A stretch of 48,771 bases of DNA from Thalassotalea sp. (lineage in GTDB: Bacteria; Pseudomonadota; Gammaproteobacteria; Enterobacterales; Alteromonadaceae): positions 1 to 48,771 of the forward strand of contig JAKVCY010000006.1 of the NCBI GenBank assembly GCA_022448425.1, read 5' to 3'. The notes under the pieces were generated by a model. It worked only from the letters and a program-made list of their open reading frames with translations, ran no database searches and had not been told where the DNA came from. Shown here one piece after another: positions 1-9,290 of this stretch. The position numbers and the translations under genes are program-made. How positions within the stretch are numbered: position 1 is the stretch's first letter; each line of letters begins with the position of its first letter.

Positions 1-29
1 GATACTAATTGCCCGTGAGGCTTAACCAT
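1..29 (+). rRNA. rrl: 23S rRNA, 3' end (partial)
   Basis: The first 29 bases match the conserved 3' end of gammaproteobacterial 23S rRNA: a GATACTAAT segment followed by CCGTGAGGCTTAACC, as in the last bases of the E. coli molecule. The rest of the gene lies outside the window. The 5S gene follows about 170 bases later, as in a normal rRNA operon. The exact mature 3' end cannot be fixed by eye. Confidence 0.8.
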
Positions 30-199
30 ACAACACCCAAGTGGTTTTAAAGTTGTAAGACTGACACGTCATTAAATATGAGTCACGTACTCGTATGCTG
101 AATTAAGTGATTATCGCTTTCCAATATTGTGACAGTGGATAATAGTCGCTCCTTGGCATCTATGCCAACTCGACATTAATACATCCCTGTATAAAATTC

Positions 200-315
200 G
201 CCTAGCGACAATAGCGTTGTAGAACCACCTGACTCCATGCCGAACTCAGAAGTGAAATGCAACTGCGCCGATGGTAGTGTGGGAGGTCCCATGTGAGAGT
301 AGGTCATTGCTAGGC
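200..315 (+). rRNA. rrf: 5S ribosomal RNA
   Basis: The stretch shows the 5S layout: complementary ends GCCTAGCGA and TTGCTAGGC forming helix I, the conserved core CCACCTGACTCCATGCCGAA, and the GATGGTAGTGTGGG-type loop E/helix IV segment near the 3' side. The length of about 116 bases fits 5S rRNA. It sits downstream of the 23S 3' end and upstream of tRNA-Tyr, so it is the distal part of one rRNA operon on the plus strand. Ends may be off by one or two bases. Confidence 0.95.
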
Positions 316-358
316 ACCTAATTAGTAAGCTCAGTGTAAACTGGGCTTAAACCCTTTT

Positions 359-443
359 GGAGGGGTTCCCGAGTGGCCAAAGGGATCAGACTGTAAATCT
401 GACGGCTCCGCCTTCGGTGGTTCGAATCCACCTCCCTCCACCA
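359..443 (+). tRNA. tyrT: tRNA-Tyr (anticodon GTA)
   Basis: A class II tRNA with a long variable arm, closely resembling E. coli tRNA-Tyr. The 5' acceptor strand GGAGGGG pairs with the 3' strand TCCCTCC before A73 and an encoded CCA (441-443). The anticodon arm reads CAGACTGTAAATCTG with GTA at 393-395. The T-arm motif GGTTCGAATCC is present. It lies 43 bases after 5S rRNA and is followed at once by a terminator, so it is probably co-transcribed as a distal tRNA of the rRNA operon. The symbol is by analogy. Confidence 0.95.
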
Positions 444-446
444 TAT

Positions 447-477
447 TAAAAAAACCGTCCTATTGGACGGTTTTTTT
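447..477 (+). terminator. Intrinsic terminator of the rRNA-tRNA operon
   Basis: The inverted repeat ACCGTCC / GGACGGT encloses the loop TATT and is followed by a run of seven T, immediately after the CCA end of tRNA-Tyr. An A-run on the 5' side means it could also work in the other direction. Confidence 0.9.
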
Positions 478-502
478 ATATCTCGAAAAAGTATGATACA
501 TA

Positions 503-529
503 GAAAAGCTGCCTAATTAGCAGTTTTTA
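503..529 (-). terminator. Probable terminator of the MFS gene
   Basis: Read on the minus strand, AAAACTGC and GCAGCTTTT can pair around a TAATTAG loop, starting about 25 bases after the transporter stop codon. The stem is short and has a bulged base, so it is weaker than the neighbouring tRNA terminator. Confidence 0.5.
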
Positions 530-553
530 TTATTCTTTAAGATTATCAGATTT

Positions 554-1918
554 CTAATCTGGTGCATTTGCAAGATCTTCTCTTAATGTCTTACCCGCAA
601 AGTAGAAGTGACAGATAGACCAGAAGCTTACCGCAGGCAAAATATATAGCATAGCATACCTAAGTGAGTCAGCTTGATATGTAGGTTGCAAATAGTCGCT
701 CAGTAGGCCAACACTCCAGGGGCCTAGTCCTAAGCCGATAATATTTAGAATCAAAAACAAAATAGCAGAGGACATTGCTCGCATTCTAAGGCCGACTAAG
801 CCATGGGTGGTTGCAATAACATTCCCTAAATATACGTTAGCGAAAACAGAGGGAATCACCATGTAGGCCAAGGCAGCATATTTCGTTTCTGCTAAACAAA
901 ACAAAGCGATAAATGGTAAGGCGATTAATCCTACTAGTGCAGGAAGCCACACGTACCATCGTTTATCTTTCTTCGCCAGTTTGTCAGCGACAACACCTCC
1001 GCCAAATACACCAATCGCACCGCCTACACCTATTATGAGTGCTAACCAACTGCCAAGTTCTCCTGTGGACATCCCGTGAATCCTGATCATGTAAGATGCC
1101 GCCCAACTAACGAGTCCATAGCTTACAAAAGCGGTAAGTGCTGAGCCTAAGGCTAGATTCTTAAATGAGCGTAGGCTCCAAAGTAAACTTAATACGGATT
1201 TAAAGGATGCTTCCGAACCTGTTGTTTGCCTGTTTTCGTTTAGCCCTCTAATAGGTTCTCTTAGCGTAAACCATACGATAAAGGCGAGTAAAATGCCTGG
1301 TGCGCCAACAACCATAAATGCAGTTCGCCAACCAAATGCCTCATTTAGCCAGCCACCCAACAGAAATCCAAATAAAATACCTATGTTCACACCAGTTGAG
1401 TAGAAACCTATTGCACTAGCACGAGACTCTGGTGGGAAAATATCAGAGATGATTGAGTGAGATGGAGGACTACCGCCAGCTTCACCAACACCAACGCCTA
1501 TTCTCGCCAATAAAAGTTGTAGGTAGTTTTGAACAAATCCACTAATCGCTGTCATAAAGCTCCACACGAAAAGTGCAATGGCAATAATGTTCTTACGATT
1601 ATGCTTATCAGCTAGCTTCGCAATAGGTATGCCTGCCAGCACATAGAATAGTGCGAATGAAAATCCGGTTAGTAAACCTAGTTGACTATCACTTAAGCCG
1701 AGGTCTGCCTTAATGGCTTCTTGTAAAATCGACAATAATTGTCGATCGATAAAATTGAAACTGTATACGATAGTTAAGAGCACTAAAGCATAGTATCGAT
1801 GTGTTTTAGAATCAGCGCTTGAATTTGAATCTGACTGAGTGGGATTTGCCTGTGTATTTGGGGTATCAGCAGAAGATGTATCGACTTCTGACGCACTACC
1901 GAGATTATAATTTGCCAT
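554..1918 (-). CDS. MFS transporter, spinster-like family
   Basis: A 454-residue inner-membrane transporter with about twelve hydrophobic segments after a hydrophilic Ser/Thr/Gln-rich N-terminus of about 40 residues. The first membrane segment carries NFIDRQLLS and the loop after helix 2 has the MFS signature-like AKLADKHNRK. The motif GVGVGEAGGSPPSHSIISD is typical of spinster-like MFS proteins often annotated as sugar or organic anion transporters. I chose the ATG at 1918 because AAAGGT lies 7-8 bases upstream; an in-frame ATG at 1960 has a poorly placed site. It is a single gene facing the rRNA operon. The substrate cannot be told from sequence. Confidence 0.88.
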   Translation of the reverse strand: MANYNLGSASEVDTSSADTPNTQANPTQSDSNSSADSKTHRYYALVLLTIVYSFNFIDRQLLSILQEAIKADLGLSDSQLGLLTGFSFALFYVLAGIPIAKLADKHNRKNIIAIALFVWSFMTAISGFVQNYLQLLLARIGVGVGEAGGSPPSHSIISDIFPPESRASAIGFYSTGVNIGILFGFLLGGWLNEAFGWRTAFMVVGAPGILLAFIVWFTLREPIRGLNENRQTTGSEASFKSVLSLLWSLRSFKNLALGSALTAFVSYGLVSWAASYMIRIHGMSTGELGSWLALIIGVGGAIGVFGGGVVADKLAKKDKRWYVWLPALVGLIALPFIALFCLAETKYAALAYMVIPSVFANVYLGNVIATTHGLVGLRMRAMSSAILFLILNIIGLGLGPWSVGLLSDYLQPTYQADSLRYAMLYILPAVSFWSICHFYFAGKTLREDLANAPD

Positions 1919-2033
1919 GAAAATACCTTTATTATTACTATATTGGTATTTAAGCATCACCCCAGTTAGACACTTAAAGTATTATTAAGATAGCACTTTC
2001 GTTAGCGGTGTTGTCAAGTGCCTCGAAAGATAG

Positions 2034-3659
2034 CTAACTGTTGTTGAGATTTTTAAACTCGTTGTTTAAACGCGAAAATCGCGGAAATGCTGGGTTGTCT
2101 CTAGAAAGCCCTGTAATAGAAGAAAGTAGTTTTCCTGCTTTTACTAGGGATTCTTGTTTTTTGCTTTCTATATAGATAGCGAGCAACGTTTGGACTAGGT
2201 TCAGCCTTATGCCGATATGATTGGGATAACGTTGATACGCTTCGTTAAGGCGTCTATACGCACTAATTAAGTCATTGTCTGTATAGCTGTTTGCAGCCTG
2301 ATTAAGCGCCAGTTGTGTCTCTTTTCTTTCTGCTAGTTTTTCATTGGTATCGGCAACGCTCTCTGCTTCGTTAAGTAAAGCGATGTTGTCAGGTGCTCGT
2401 TCAACGACTTTCGTAATTAGCTGACTAGCGAGTGCTTGGCGATCTAAGTGACATAGAAGTTTGGCTATGCCTACAAGAGATGTGTTGTCTAAATCGTCTC
2501 CCACTTTCTCTATTAAGCTTTCTGCACTCTTAAGCATCCGCTTAGCATCGTATTCTTCTTTATTCTTTTGCATTAACCTCACTGTATGAAGCTGGCTCTG
2601 CAACTTAATACCAAGCTGATTGAAATTCCTATTTGTTTCGCTAAGTGCACTGACAACGCGGTTCTTTTTAATTTTAAATTGATAGTCACTTAACTCGTGT
2701 GCAAGTTTGTTTAAAGATTCTGAAAAGTTAAAGGCATTTTCCGGTTTGTGGTGAATAGAGTTGTATGCGATTTGATAGTTTTGATCAAAAGCGCTCGTTG
2801 CTTTTTCGTAGTTCCCATTATCAAAACATAATTTGGCGTATCGCTCGACTCGTTTTACAGATAATGGCGATAAGGTGACTGCTTTTTCCAAAACATCTTG
2901 AGCTTGCTGATATTGTTCGGTGATTTCATAACTCGTGGCGAGCCAATCATAGGATGACAAGTAAAGCGGTGATTGTTCTAGTAGACCTGAAAAGTAACTT
3001 ATTGCATCGTTATAGTGTTCTTTTTGTAGCGCTATCTTTCCTAAGCCTATGGTTGCCCACTGACAGTTCTTTTCAGTTTCAAAGCGTCGGTATATTTTCG
3101 CTGCTAGTTCATACTCTTCAAGTGCAAACAGTTGTCTTGATTTAATACCAAAACACTCAGCTTGATAAGGTGTCTTTAGCTCTATCGCTCGGTCGCATAA
3201 CGCTATGGCTTTTTCGGGATTTTTTTCATCTAGCGCTTGATATATATCGCCCATATCACGCTTTTTCTTGTAGCATTTGTCAAGGCGCGTCAATAAATCT
3301 TTAATGCGGTAGGGTTTGGTTAGGTAGTCGTCTGGCTTGTGCTCCAGCGCAGCAAGTACCATAGCTTGAGTATTTTCCGCCGTTATCAGGATAACAACAG
3401 ACTGACGGTTAACTAGGTTATTTACTCGTAGCTCTTCTAATAATTGTTGACCATTCTTTCGGCTATCACCCAGATCGTAACCGAGTAACAACACATCATA
3501 GTGGTTTTCGGAGCAACGCGTAACAATGTCATTCGAGTAGCCGCTGGCTTCAATAACATCTGGCTGGAGGTTAAACGCGAATTGCTTAAGTAAGTCGCGT
3601 GACGGTTTCAGACTATCAATAATTAAAAATCTTTTATCTCTATAATCTGAAACGGCCAT
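2034..3659 (-). CDS. Response regulator with TPR repeats
   Basis: A 541-residue cytoplasmic protein. Residues about 10-125 form a CheY-like receiver: acidic D15, phospho-acceptor candidate D62 in LLLGYDLGD, T93 in LITAEN and K115 in YLTKPYR. The remaining 400 residues are helical and contain tetratricopeptide-type repeats (for example EKAIALCDRAIEL, AISYFSGLLEQSP, YQQAQDVLEKAVTLSP). There is no DNA-binding output domain, so it probably acts through protein contacts. No histidine kinase is adjacent. The ATG at 3659 has AGGGA 5 bases upstream. The partner and pathway are unknown; similar TPR response regulators occur widely in marine gammaproteobacteria. Confidence 0.85.
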   Translation of the reverse strand: MAVSDYRDKRFLIIDSLKPSRDLLKQFAFNLQPDVIEASGYSNDIVTRCSENHYDVLLLGYDLGDSRKNGQQLLEELRVNNLVNRQSVVILITAENTQAMVLAALEHKPDDYLTKPYRIKDLLTRLDKCYKKKRDMGDIYQALDEKNPEKAIALCDRAIELKTPYQAECFGIKSRQLFALEEYELAAKIYRRFETEKNCQWATIGLGKIALQKEHYNDAISYFSGLLEQSPLYLSSYDWLATSYEITEQYQQAQDVLEKAVTLSPLSVKRVERYAKLCFDNGNYEKATSAFDQNYQIAYNSIHHKPENAFNFSESLNKLAHELSDYQFKIKKNRVVSALSETNRNFNQLGIKLQSQLHTVRLMQKNKEEYDAKRMLKSAESLIEKVGDDLDNTSLVGIAKLLCHLDRQALASQLITKVVERAPDNIALLNEAESVADTNEKLAERKETQLALNQAANSYTDNDLISAYRRLNEAYQRYPNHIGIRLNLVQTLLAIYIESKKQESLVKAGKLLSSITGLSRDNPAFPRFSRLNNEFKNLNNS

Positions 3660-4047
3660 ATCTATCCCTTGGGCGACAACTTTCTCTAATGTATTTAGCT
3701 AAATTTTCACTGAAAGTCTATTTTTATCCACAGTTAACCCTGTTTAATTTACGCAAATCTGCTTTTAATCGTTCTAATGGTAAGTTCCTATTTACTCCTT
3801 GAGTGGTTTACCAACCAGCACAAGGACGATATGTGTTGACTAGGCTGTGTAACTAGGAAAAGCTTCTGCATCTCTCTGCGACGTACGCTGTTACTACTGT
3901 GAGGCATATTTATTTTTCTAACTTCTTAAATAAACATAATAAAATTTAATTACTTACATATACGAAAGATTTAGTAATTTACTTGAGCAATTGAGTGTTA
4001 CTTGCTATAACAAGATTCTTTTTGACGAATAAATAGGCAAGCTATAC
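3660..4047. other. Divergent intergenic region, no gene seen
   Basis: These 388 AT-rich bases separate two divergently transcribed genes and must hold both promoters. I see no convincing ORF, tRNA, strong hairpin or repeat. The ribosome-binding site of the minus-strand response regulator lies at its left edge. Confidence 0.5.
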
Positions 4048-5106
4048 ATGGAATATAGTGAATCAATAATTAATAGCGGTGTTACTTACGATCACCAATG
4101 CCCATGTTGTGGAGAGCAGAAACATCACGTAAAAGGTGTGATCAACTACGCCTATTTAATGCTTGAAAGCTTACCGCTTTTTCCAACCGCTCGCAGTGTC
4201 AAACTAGAATGTAGCAATTGTTTGCACATTACAGTTAGTAGTGACATGAATCACGAGCTCTACCGTCGCCTGCTGACATCATCATTTAATGTTTTCCACT
4301 TTGTTATTAAGTTTATCGGTGCTTTTCTACTCATATTGTCACTATTCTATTGGTGGCAATCACATGAGAGTGAACAAGCAGGGGTGGAGCGTATTGTAGA
4401 ATACCCTGCTGTTAATGACTTTATGCTGCTCGATCATCGTCAGCTTGTTAGCGATTATCGTCCTAGTGAGAAGTACCGTATTGCCCGGGTAGTCGACATC
4501 ACTGGAGACAAAGTTTCTTTGGTGATGGGGAATTTCTTCTATGCTTTTACATCTTCATTCAGAGACGCTATCGCAACAAACCAAACAGCTGCCTTTAATT
4601 ACTTTGGCAAAAAGCACTATGTATTCACGTTGGCAGAATTAAAACAGTTGCGGTTGAACAACGGCATATTGAAAGCGGCGCGACCTGTGGGGAATTTTTT
4701 GTTCGGTAGTTTCGTTATTAATGATACAGGTTATCGTGTTGGTAGTGCTTATATTCCGGGAGAACGAGAATATGCCTCTGGGTTGGCGTATGAGCAGGCT
4801 TACTACCTAGAAGATAATATGTTCAGGGCATTTGAAAAAATGGAAACCTCTGCGAAAATGGGGTTTTCTTTGGGACAAATTCGATTGGCAGAATACTACT
4901 TAGCTGGTGATGTTGTAAGAACCGACTTTAACCAAGCATTGAACTGGCTAGAAAAGGCGTCATTACAAAGCAATGAACAAGCGGTTAGGAAGTACGCCAC
5001 TGTATGTAAGCAGACAAAAAATTGCTATTTGGCGGGTTTCTACGACAATCTCATAGCGTCAGGCGTAAATCTAACAGTTAACTACGACTACAAGATTAGA
5101 AAGTAG
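4048..5106 (+). CDS. Zinc-ribbon, single-span membrane protein with Sel1-like C-terminus
   Basis: A 352-residue protein that I do not recognise as a named family. The N-terminus has two cysteine pairs, CPCC (about residues 18-21) and CSNC (about 54-57), consistent with a zinc ribbon. A strongly hydrophobic segment at about 84-107 (FHFVIKFIGAFLLILSLFYW) should span the membrane. The middle (about 120-240) looks like a mixed alpha/beta domain. The end (about 250-330) contains a Sel1/TPR-like helical repeat with LGQIRLAEYYLAGDVV and ALNWLEKAS. It is a single gene flanked by a large upstream region. A sensor or scaffold at the inner membrane is plausible, but this is inference. The upstream ribosome site is weak. 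Confidence 0.75.
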   Translation: MEYSESIINSGVTYDHQCPCCGEQKHHVKGVINYAYLMLESLPLFPTARSVKLECSNCLHITVSSDMNHELYRRLLTSSFNVFHFVIKFIGAFLLILSLFYWWQSHESEQAGVERIVEYPAVNDFMLLDHRQLVSDYRPSEKYRIARVVDITGDKVSLVMGNFFYAFTSSFRDAIATNQTAAFNYFGKKHYVFTLAELKQLRLNNGILKAARPVGNFLFGSFVINDTGYRVGSAYIPGEREYASGLAYEQAYYLEDNMFRAFEKMETSAKMGFSLGQIRLAEYYLAGDVVRTDFNQALNWLEKASLQSNEQAVRKYATVCKQTKNCYLAGFYDNLIASGVNLTVNYDYKIRK

Positions 5107-5167
5107 CTGCGACTGGTTAATACTTCGTTTTATTGCTCGCTTTCATTACGAGCCAAGATCAAAAATT

Positions 5168-5195
5168 AAAGTGCGCTTAGTTTAGGGCGCACTTT
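5168..5195 (-). terminator. Terminator overlapping the end of the 60-residue gene
   Basis: AAAGTGCGC (5168-5176) and GCGCACTTT (5187-5195) form a 9-bp perfect stem. On the minus strand it is followed by TTAATTTTTG. It overlaps the stop codon at 5182-5184 and probably stops transcription from both sides, since the plus-strand gene ends at 5106. Confidence 0.75.
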
Positions 5196-5364
5196 GATTC
5201 AAATCATTTATCGTCTTCTTTAACTCTGCCGATAGACTGTTGTCTACCAACATAATGTCGATAATTTCATTGGTTTCGGCAACGCTCAAATCCATCAACT
5301 CGGTAATGTGGCTATCTTCCTTGATACCCAATGCTTGCCATAAACGGCTCTGTTGAGTACTCAT
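5182..5364 (-). CDS. Small hypothetical protein (60 aa)
   Basis: A short acidic, helical protein starting MSTQQSRLWQALGI and ending LNQSAP. I do not recognise a family and see no membrane segment, cysteine motif or signal peptide. The start is chosen from a strong ribosome-binding site, GGAGGT, 5 bases before the ATG at 5364; a longer reading to 5430 has no such site. It lies 85 bases downstream of the broken chemotaxis receptor in the same direction and ends in a clear terminator. The good initiation signal and terminator argue that it is a real gene. Confidence 0.65.
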   Translation of the reverse strand: MSTQQSRLWQALGIKEDSHITELMDLSVAETNEIIDIMLVDNSLSAELKKTINDLNQSAP

Positions 5365-5448
5365 AATGACCTCCGACTGTATGTTAGTACTACGTGTAAT
5401 CAAGCACTCGAGATCAGAGGTCAATATCACAGCTGCTATGCGCGAATA

Positions 5449-7362
5449 CTATGTTTTCTGCTGAAACTGTCCCACCTGAACATCTAACGATTCAGCAAGC
5501 TGGTTTAGCTCACTGCTGTCCTGCGCGATATTCGCTACGTTGGTCATATTTTCAGTTGAAATCGCTCTGATGTCAGTCATGTTGATATTGATATCATTAA
5601 GAGTGACTGATTGCTCTTCAGTCGCTGTCGCAACCAAACGGTTTGTATCAGAAATCTCTTCTGTAAGCGCGTTGCTTGAAGCCAGTATATCTTGTGCTTT
5701 TGCGATCGAATTACTGGTATCTGAAGACTGACGAATAATAGCTTCTATCTCTTGCGTAGCCGCATTAGACGTCTGCTGTAGGCTATTCATGATATCTTGA
5801 ATTTCTGTGGTTGAAGCGGCTGTCTTACCAGCTAAACTGCGTACTTCTTCGGCAACAACGGCAAACCCTCGACCATGTTCACCTGCTCGAGCTGCCTCAA
5901 TTGCTGCGTTGAGTGCTAACAGATTCGTCTGATCTGAAATTGTTTCAATAACACCAAGTGTTTGGGCAATAGTGTCAGTGTTTTCTGTAAGCGTGTTATT
6001 TACTTTGGAGACATCGTGAATTTTATCCCCCAATTCACCGACATCGGCTTTTGTGGTTTTAATCACTTCATTTACCGAAGCACTATTTTGTCTCACGTTT
6101 TCAGCGAGGTCAGATGCTTTCATCGCATTTTGTGCGATATCAGATACCGTGATATTAATTTGCTCAAGAGCGTGCGAAATATGATTAGTATTTTGATCAT
6201 TTGCATCTGCACTTTTTAACGTTTGATTAGCCTTTACACTCAGGCTATCTGCTGTTGTACGCAATAGGTTGCTACTTTATGCAACAGTCACAAACAGAGT
6301 TGAAAGTTTGGAGATAAATGCATTGTACCCTGCAGCAACACTAATTAGCTCTTGCTGCCCTGTTTCTGGTAGACGGTAATTCAGATCAGCATCACCTTGT
6401 CCCATACGGGTAAATAAACTGGCAAGTGTTGCGATTGGACGTGTAATTGAGTTGGCAATCAATAGTGCGAAGATAGCGGCCTTAATCGCCACAACGATTG
6501 TCCAAATAACAATATTAAGCGTCGTTTGATTTAAGCTGCTGAATACTTCTGCTTTAGGTACTTGCGTAACAACGAACCACTCTGCATTTGGTATATAGCT
6601 TGAGGTCACAATTAGCGGTTCTTTTTGGTTTTCAACTTCAGCTAGGTTGAATTCGTCAGGCACGGTTAGCATAGTCGCTGCGTCTCCGTAAACTTCTCTG
6701 ATATGTTTTCCGATTAAGCTTTTATCCTTGTGAAGTTGAATAATGCCACTTTTATCGACCAAGTAGACAAATCCTGTTTGTTCCAATTTGAATGCATTAA
6801 GAAGTTTAACCACGTCATCGAAAGATTTAGCGATGCCTGCCAAGCCTACACCATCAACTTGTTGATAGTTTACAAACAAATCAATATTGTCAGAGCCTGG
6901 GTAAATGTAAATGCTGACGGAACTCGCTTTACCGCTATTGGTAAAATTGAAAAAACAACCGTCTTCGTCATTATTGATTAATCGACGAAGAAAGCCTTTT
7001 TGATTCCAATAGTCAGCAGTATTGCGATTGGCAAACGATGTTTTACTGAAGCCGTATTCATTAGCAATGTTATTCAATTTATTGAGTAGAAGAGTTTCAC
7101 CTTCACTATTGCTACCCTCTTTTTACTATGCCAATAGGTGGCTGTCGGTTGCAATCATGTTGGCTACTGAGCTCATTAAGCGAATTTTGCTGTCTATCTC
7201 GCCACTTATATTCTTAATTGCAAACGGTAGTTCAATGTTTAAAAGGCGATCTTCTAATTGCTTTTTAACCGTCCACTGACTAAATCCGCCAATGAGAAGT
7301 GCGGTTAATAGAACAAAACCAATAATGGAAAGCGAAATTTTTTGTTTGATAGATAACGCCAC
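5449..7362 (-). pseudogene. Methyl-accepting chemotaxis protein, broken by in-frame stops
   Basis: One reading frame of 638 codons encodes a full chemotaxis receptor but is interrupted at two places: TAG TAA at 7128-7123 and TAA at 6276-6274. There is no frameshift; the frame and homology continue straight through. From the N-terminus it shows a GTG start (GAGG 9 bases upstream), a membrane helix, a periplasmic dCache-like domain (about 40-280), a second membrane helix (VIWTIVVAIKAAIFALLIA), a HAMP domain, and the signalling domain with the conserved hairpin tip [19 protein letters not shown]. Each stop site follows a GCA codon. An intact receptor would signal to CheA/CheW; no che genes are nearby. 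The nonsense changes suggest recent decay. Readthrough or sequencing error are alternatives. Confidence 0.85.
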
Positions 7363-7580
7363 TTAAACATACCTCGTACCTAGAATGCAGGCTAAGGAAA
7401 TATAGTAACCGCAGTTCGTTACTTGTCCATATGGTTAAGTGTTATGTCACATATATTTTATCAAGAAAAACGCTTGTTTTGTCTGTGTTGTAACCGATTG
7501 GTCAATAAAAGTGAGGAGGGTGGGCGATACCTGCGCTAGCCATACTTGAAAAACTTTCATGTAAAGACCGAGTAACGCCC

Positions 7581-7654
7581 ATTTGCAGCGAGCAAATTTG
7601 GTTAGCTAGCTCATCTTGAACTAGCTAGCTTGGAAGCGATTAAAGATTCGCTTC
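7581..7654 (-). other. Three tandem hairpins at the 3' end of ilvC
   Basis: On the minus strand the ilvC end is followed by three potential hairpins: GAAGCGA/TCGCTTC (7633-7654, spanning the stop codon), the self-complementary AGCTAGCT pair (7604-7611 and 7623-7630), and ATTTGC/GCAAAT (7581-7597). None has a U-tract, so they look more like RNA 3'-end stabilisers or a Rho-dependent end than a classic terminator. Confidence 0.45.
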
Positions 7655-9124
7655 AACAATACGTTTCATATCTGTCATGTAGCCACGTAATTCTTTACCA
7701 ACTACTTCTACACCATGACTGCGAATTGCTTCGTTTACTTCAATCAATCTTACGTTGTCAACGCCGTTAGATTGGCTTGCTAAACCTTCACCTAAATCTT
7801 CAAGTGATAGTTTGCTTACGAAGTCTGAAAGTAGTGGCACAGCAGCGTGGCTAAATAAGTAGTTACCGTATTCTGCAGTATCAGAGATTACAACGTTCAT
7901 CTCGTAAAGCTTGTTACGAGCAATACAGTTAGCGATTAGTGGAGTTTCGTGAAGTGACTCGTAGTAAGCAGACTCTTCGATGATGCCTGCAGCAACCATA
8001 GATTCAAACGCTAACTCTACACCCGCTTTAACCATAGCGACTAAGAAAATACCGCGGTCATAGTATTCTTGTTCGCTAATTTCAGTATCGCAATCCGGTG
8101 CAAGCTCAAATGATGTTTCAGCCGTTTGTGCACGCCACGTTAGTAAGTTAACGTCATCGTTTGCCCAATCTTCCATCATCGTACTTGAGAATGTACCGTC
8201 AATGATATCGTCCATATGCTTTTCAAAAAGAGGACGAAGGATAACTTTAAGCTCGTCAGCCATGTCGTAGGCTTTAATTTTCGCTGGGTTAGAAAGTCGA
8301 TCCATCATGTTGGTGATACCACCATGTTTTAGACCTTCAGTTACAGTTTCCCAACCGTATTGGATAAGTTTGCGAGCGTAGCCAGCATCAACGCCATTTG
8401 CGACTAATTGTTGGTGACCTAAAATTGCACCTGTTTGCAACATGCCACATAGGATAGTTTGCTCACCCATTAAGTCTGATTTTACTTCGGCAATAAACGA
8501 AGACTCTAATACACCAGCGCGATCGCCACCTGTTGCAGATGCATAGGCTTTGGCAATGGCTAAGCCGTCACCATTAGGATCATTTTCAGGGTGAACGGCG
8601 ATTAGTGTTGGTACACCAAAACCGCGCTTGTATTCTTCACGAACCTCAGTACCTGGACATTTAGGTGCTACCATAACAACTGTAATGTCAGGGCGAACCT
8701 GCATACCTTCTTCTACGATATTGAAACCGTGAGAGTAAGCTAGTGTTGCGCCGTGTTTCATTAGCGGCATAACCGCTGAAACTGCTGAAGTATGTTGTTT
8801 GTCTGGTGTTAGGTTAAGCACTAAGTCCGCTTGTGGTATTAGCTCATCGTAAGTGCCAACAGTGAAACCATTTTCAGTGGCCCACTGCCATGATTGACGT
8901 TTTTCAGCGATAGCAGCTTCACGTAATGCGTAAGAGATGTTTAAACCTGAATCACGCATGTTCAAACCTTGGTTTAAACCTTGAGCACCACAGCCGACGA
9001 TGACAATGTTCCAATCTTTTATGAAGTTACAGCCGTCTGCAAACTCATCGCGTTTCATAAAACGACACTTGCCTAACTGTGCAAGTTGCTCTCTTAAACT
9101 TAGGGTATTGAAATAATTTGCCAT
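7640..9124 (-). CDS. ilvC: Ketol-acid reductoisomerase (IlvC)
   Basis: A 494-residue enzyme of the long (class II, E. coli-like, about 491 aa) form. It converts 2-acetolactate or 2-aceto-2-hydroxybutyrate to the dihydroxy acids of valine and isoleucine synthesis, using NADPH and Mg2+. The Rossmann motif [13 protein letters not shown] lies near residues 43-55. The family segments LNLTPDKQH and [20 protein letters not shown] are present. The second knotted-domain repeat is complete up to the C-terminus. It is divergent from ilvY, as in E. coli, where IlvY activates ilvC with acetolactate as inducer. The operator half-sites lie between the two genes. Confidence 0.98.
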   Translation of the reverse strand: MANYFNTLSLREQLAQLGKCRFMKRDEFADGCNFIKDWNIVIVGCGAQGLNQGLNMRDSGLNISYALREAAIAEKRQSWQWATENGFTVGTYDELIPQADLVLNLTPDKQHTSAVSAVMPLMKHGATLAYSHGFNIVEEGMQVRPDITVVMVAPKCPGTEVREEYKRGFGVPTLIAVHPENDPNGDGLAIAKAYASATGGDRAGVLESSFIAEVKSDLMGEQTILCGMLQTGAILGHQQLVANGVDAGYARKLIQYGWETVTEGLKHGGITNMMDRLSNPAKIKAYDMADELKVILRPLFEKHMDDIIDGTFSSTMMEDWANDDVNLLTWRAQTAETSFELAPDCDTEISEQEYYDRGIFLVAMVKAGVELAFESMVAAGIIEESAYYESLHETPLIANCIARNKLYEMNVVISDTAEYGNYLFSHAAVPLLSDFVSKLSLEDLGEGLASQSNGVDNVRLIEVNEAIRSHGVEVVGKELRGYMTDMKRIVEANL

Positions 9125-9230
9125 TGTTTTTCCAGCCTTACTGTGAATACTGTTTTCAGCGTTTAACGCTATTCATTTGAATATTAATGCATACCTTAGT
9201 TGAAAATGCTCGTTGCTTAAAGTGAATTGT

Positions 9231-9258
9231 TTGCATTATAGTGTTGCATATTTTGCAA
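9231..9258. promoter_or_regulatory. Candidate IlvY operator between ilvC and ilvY
   Basis: The perfect inverted repeat TTGCA-TATTT-TGCAA (9244-9258) fits the LysR-type T-N11-A pattern. An extra TTGCA half-site stands at 9231-9235. Known E. coli ilvY-ilvC control uses operators in the same divergent region. The position also argues that ilvY starts at 9291 and not at the upstream in-frame ATG candidates. Confidence 0.6.
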
Positions 9259-9290
9259 TAATGGTTGGCGAATGGAGGCTTGACGATTCA

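Noticed and set aside
5449..7362. Three separate genes (78, 266 and 271 aa) in place of one receptor
   Set aside because: The pieces share one frame, join into a single standard receptor, and the inner two would begin at TTG codons without ribosome sites.
7581..7654. Intrinsic terminator after ilvC
   Set aside because: Hairpins are present, but none is followed by a T-run on the minus strand. I list them as structures only.
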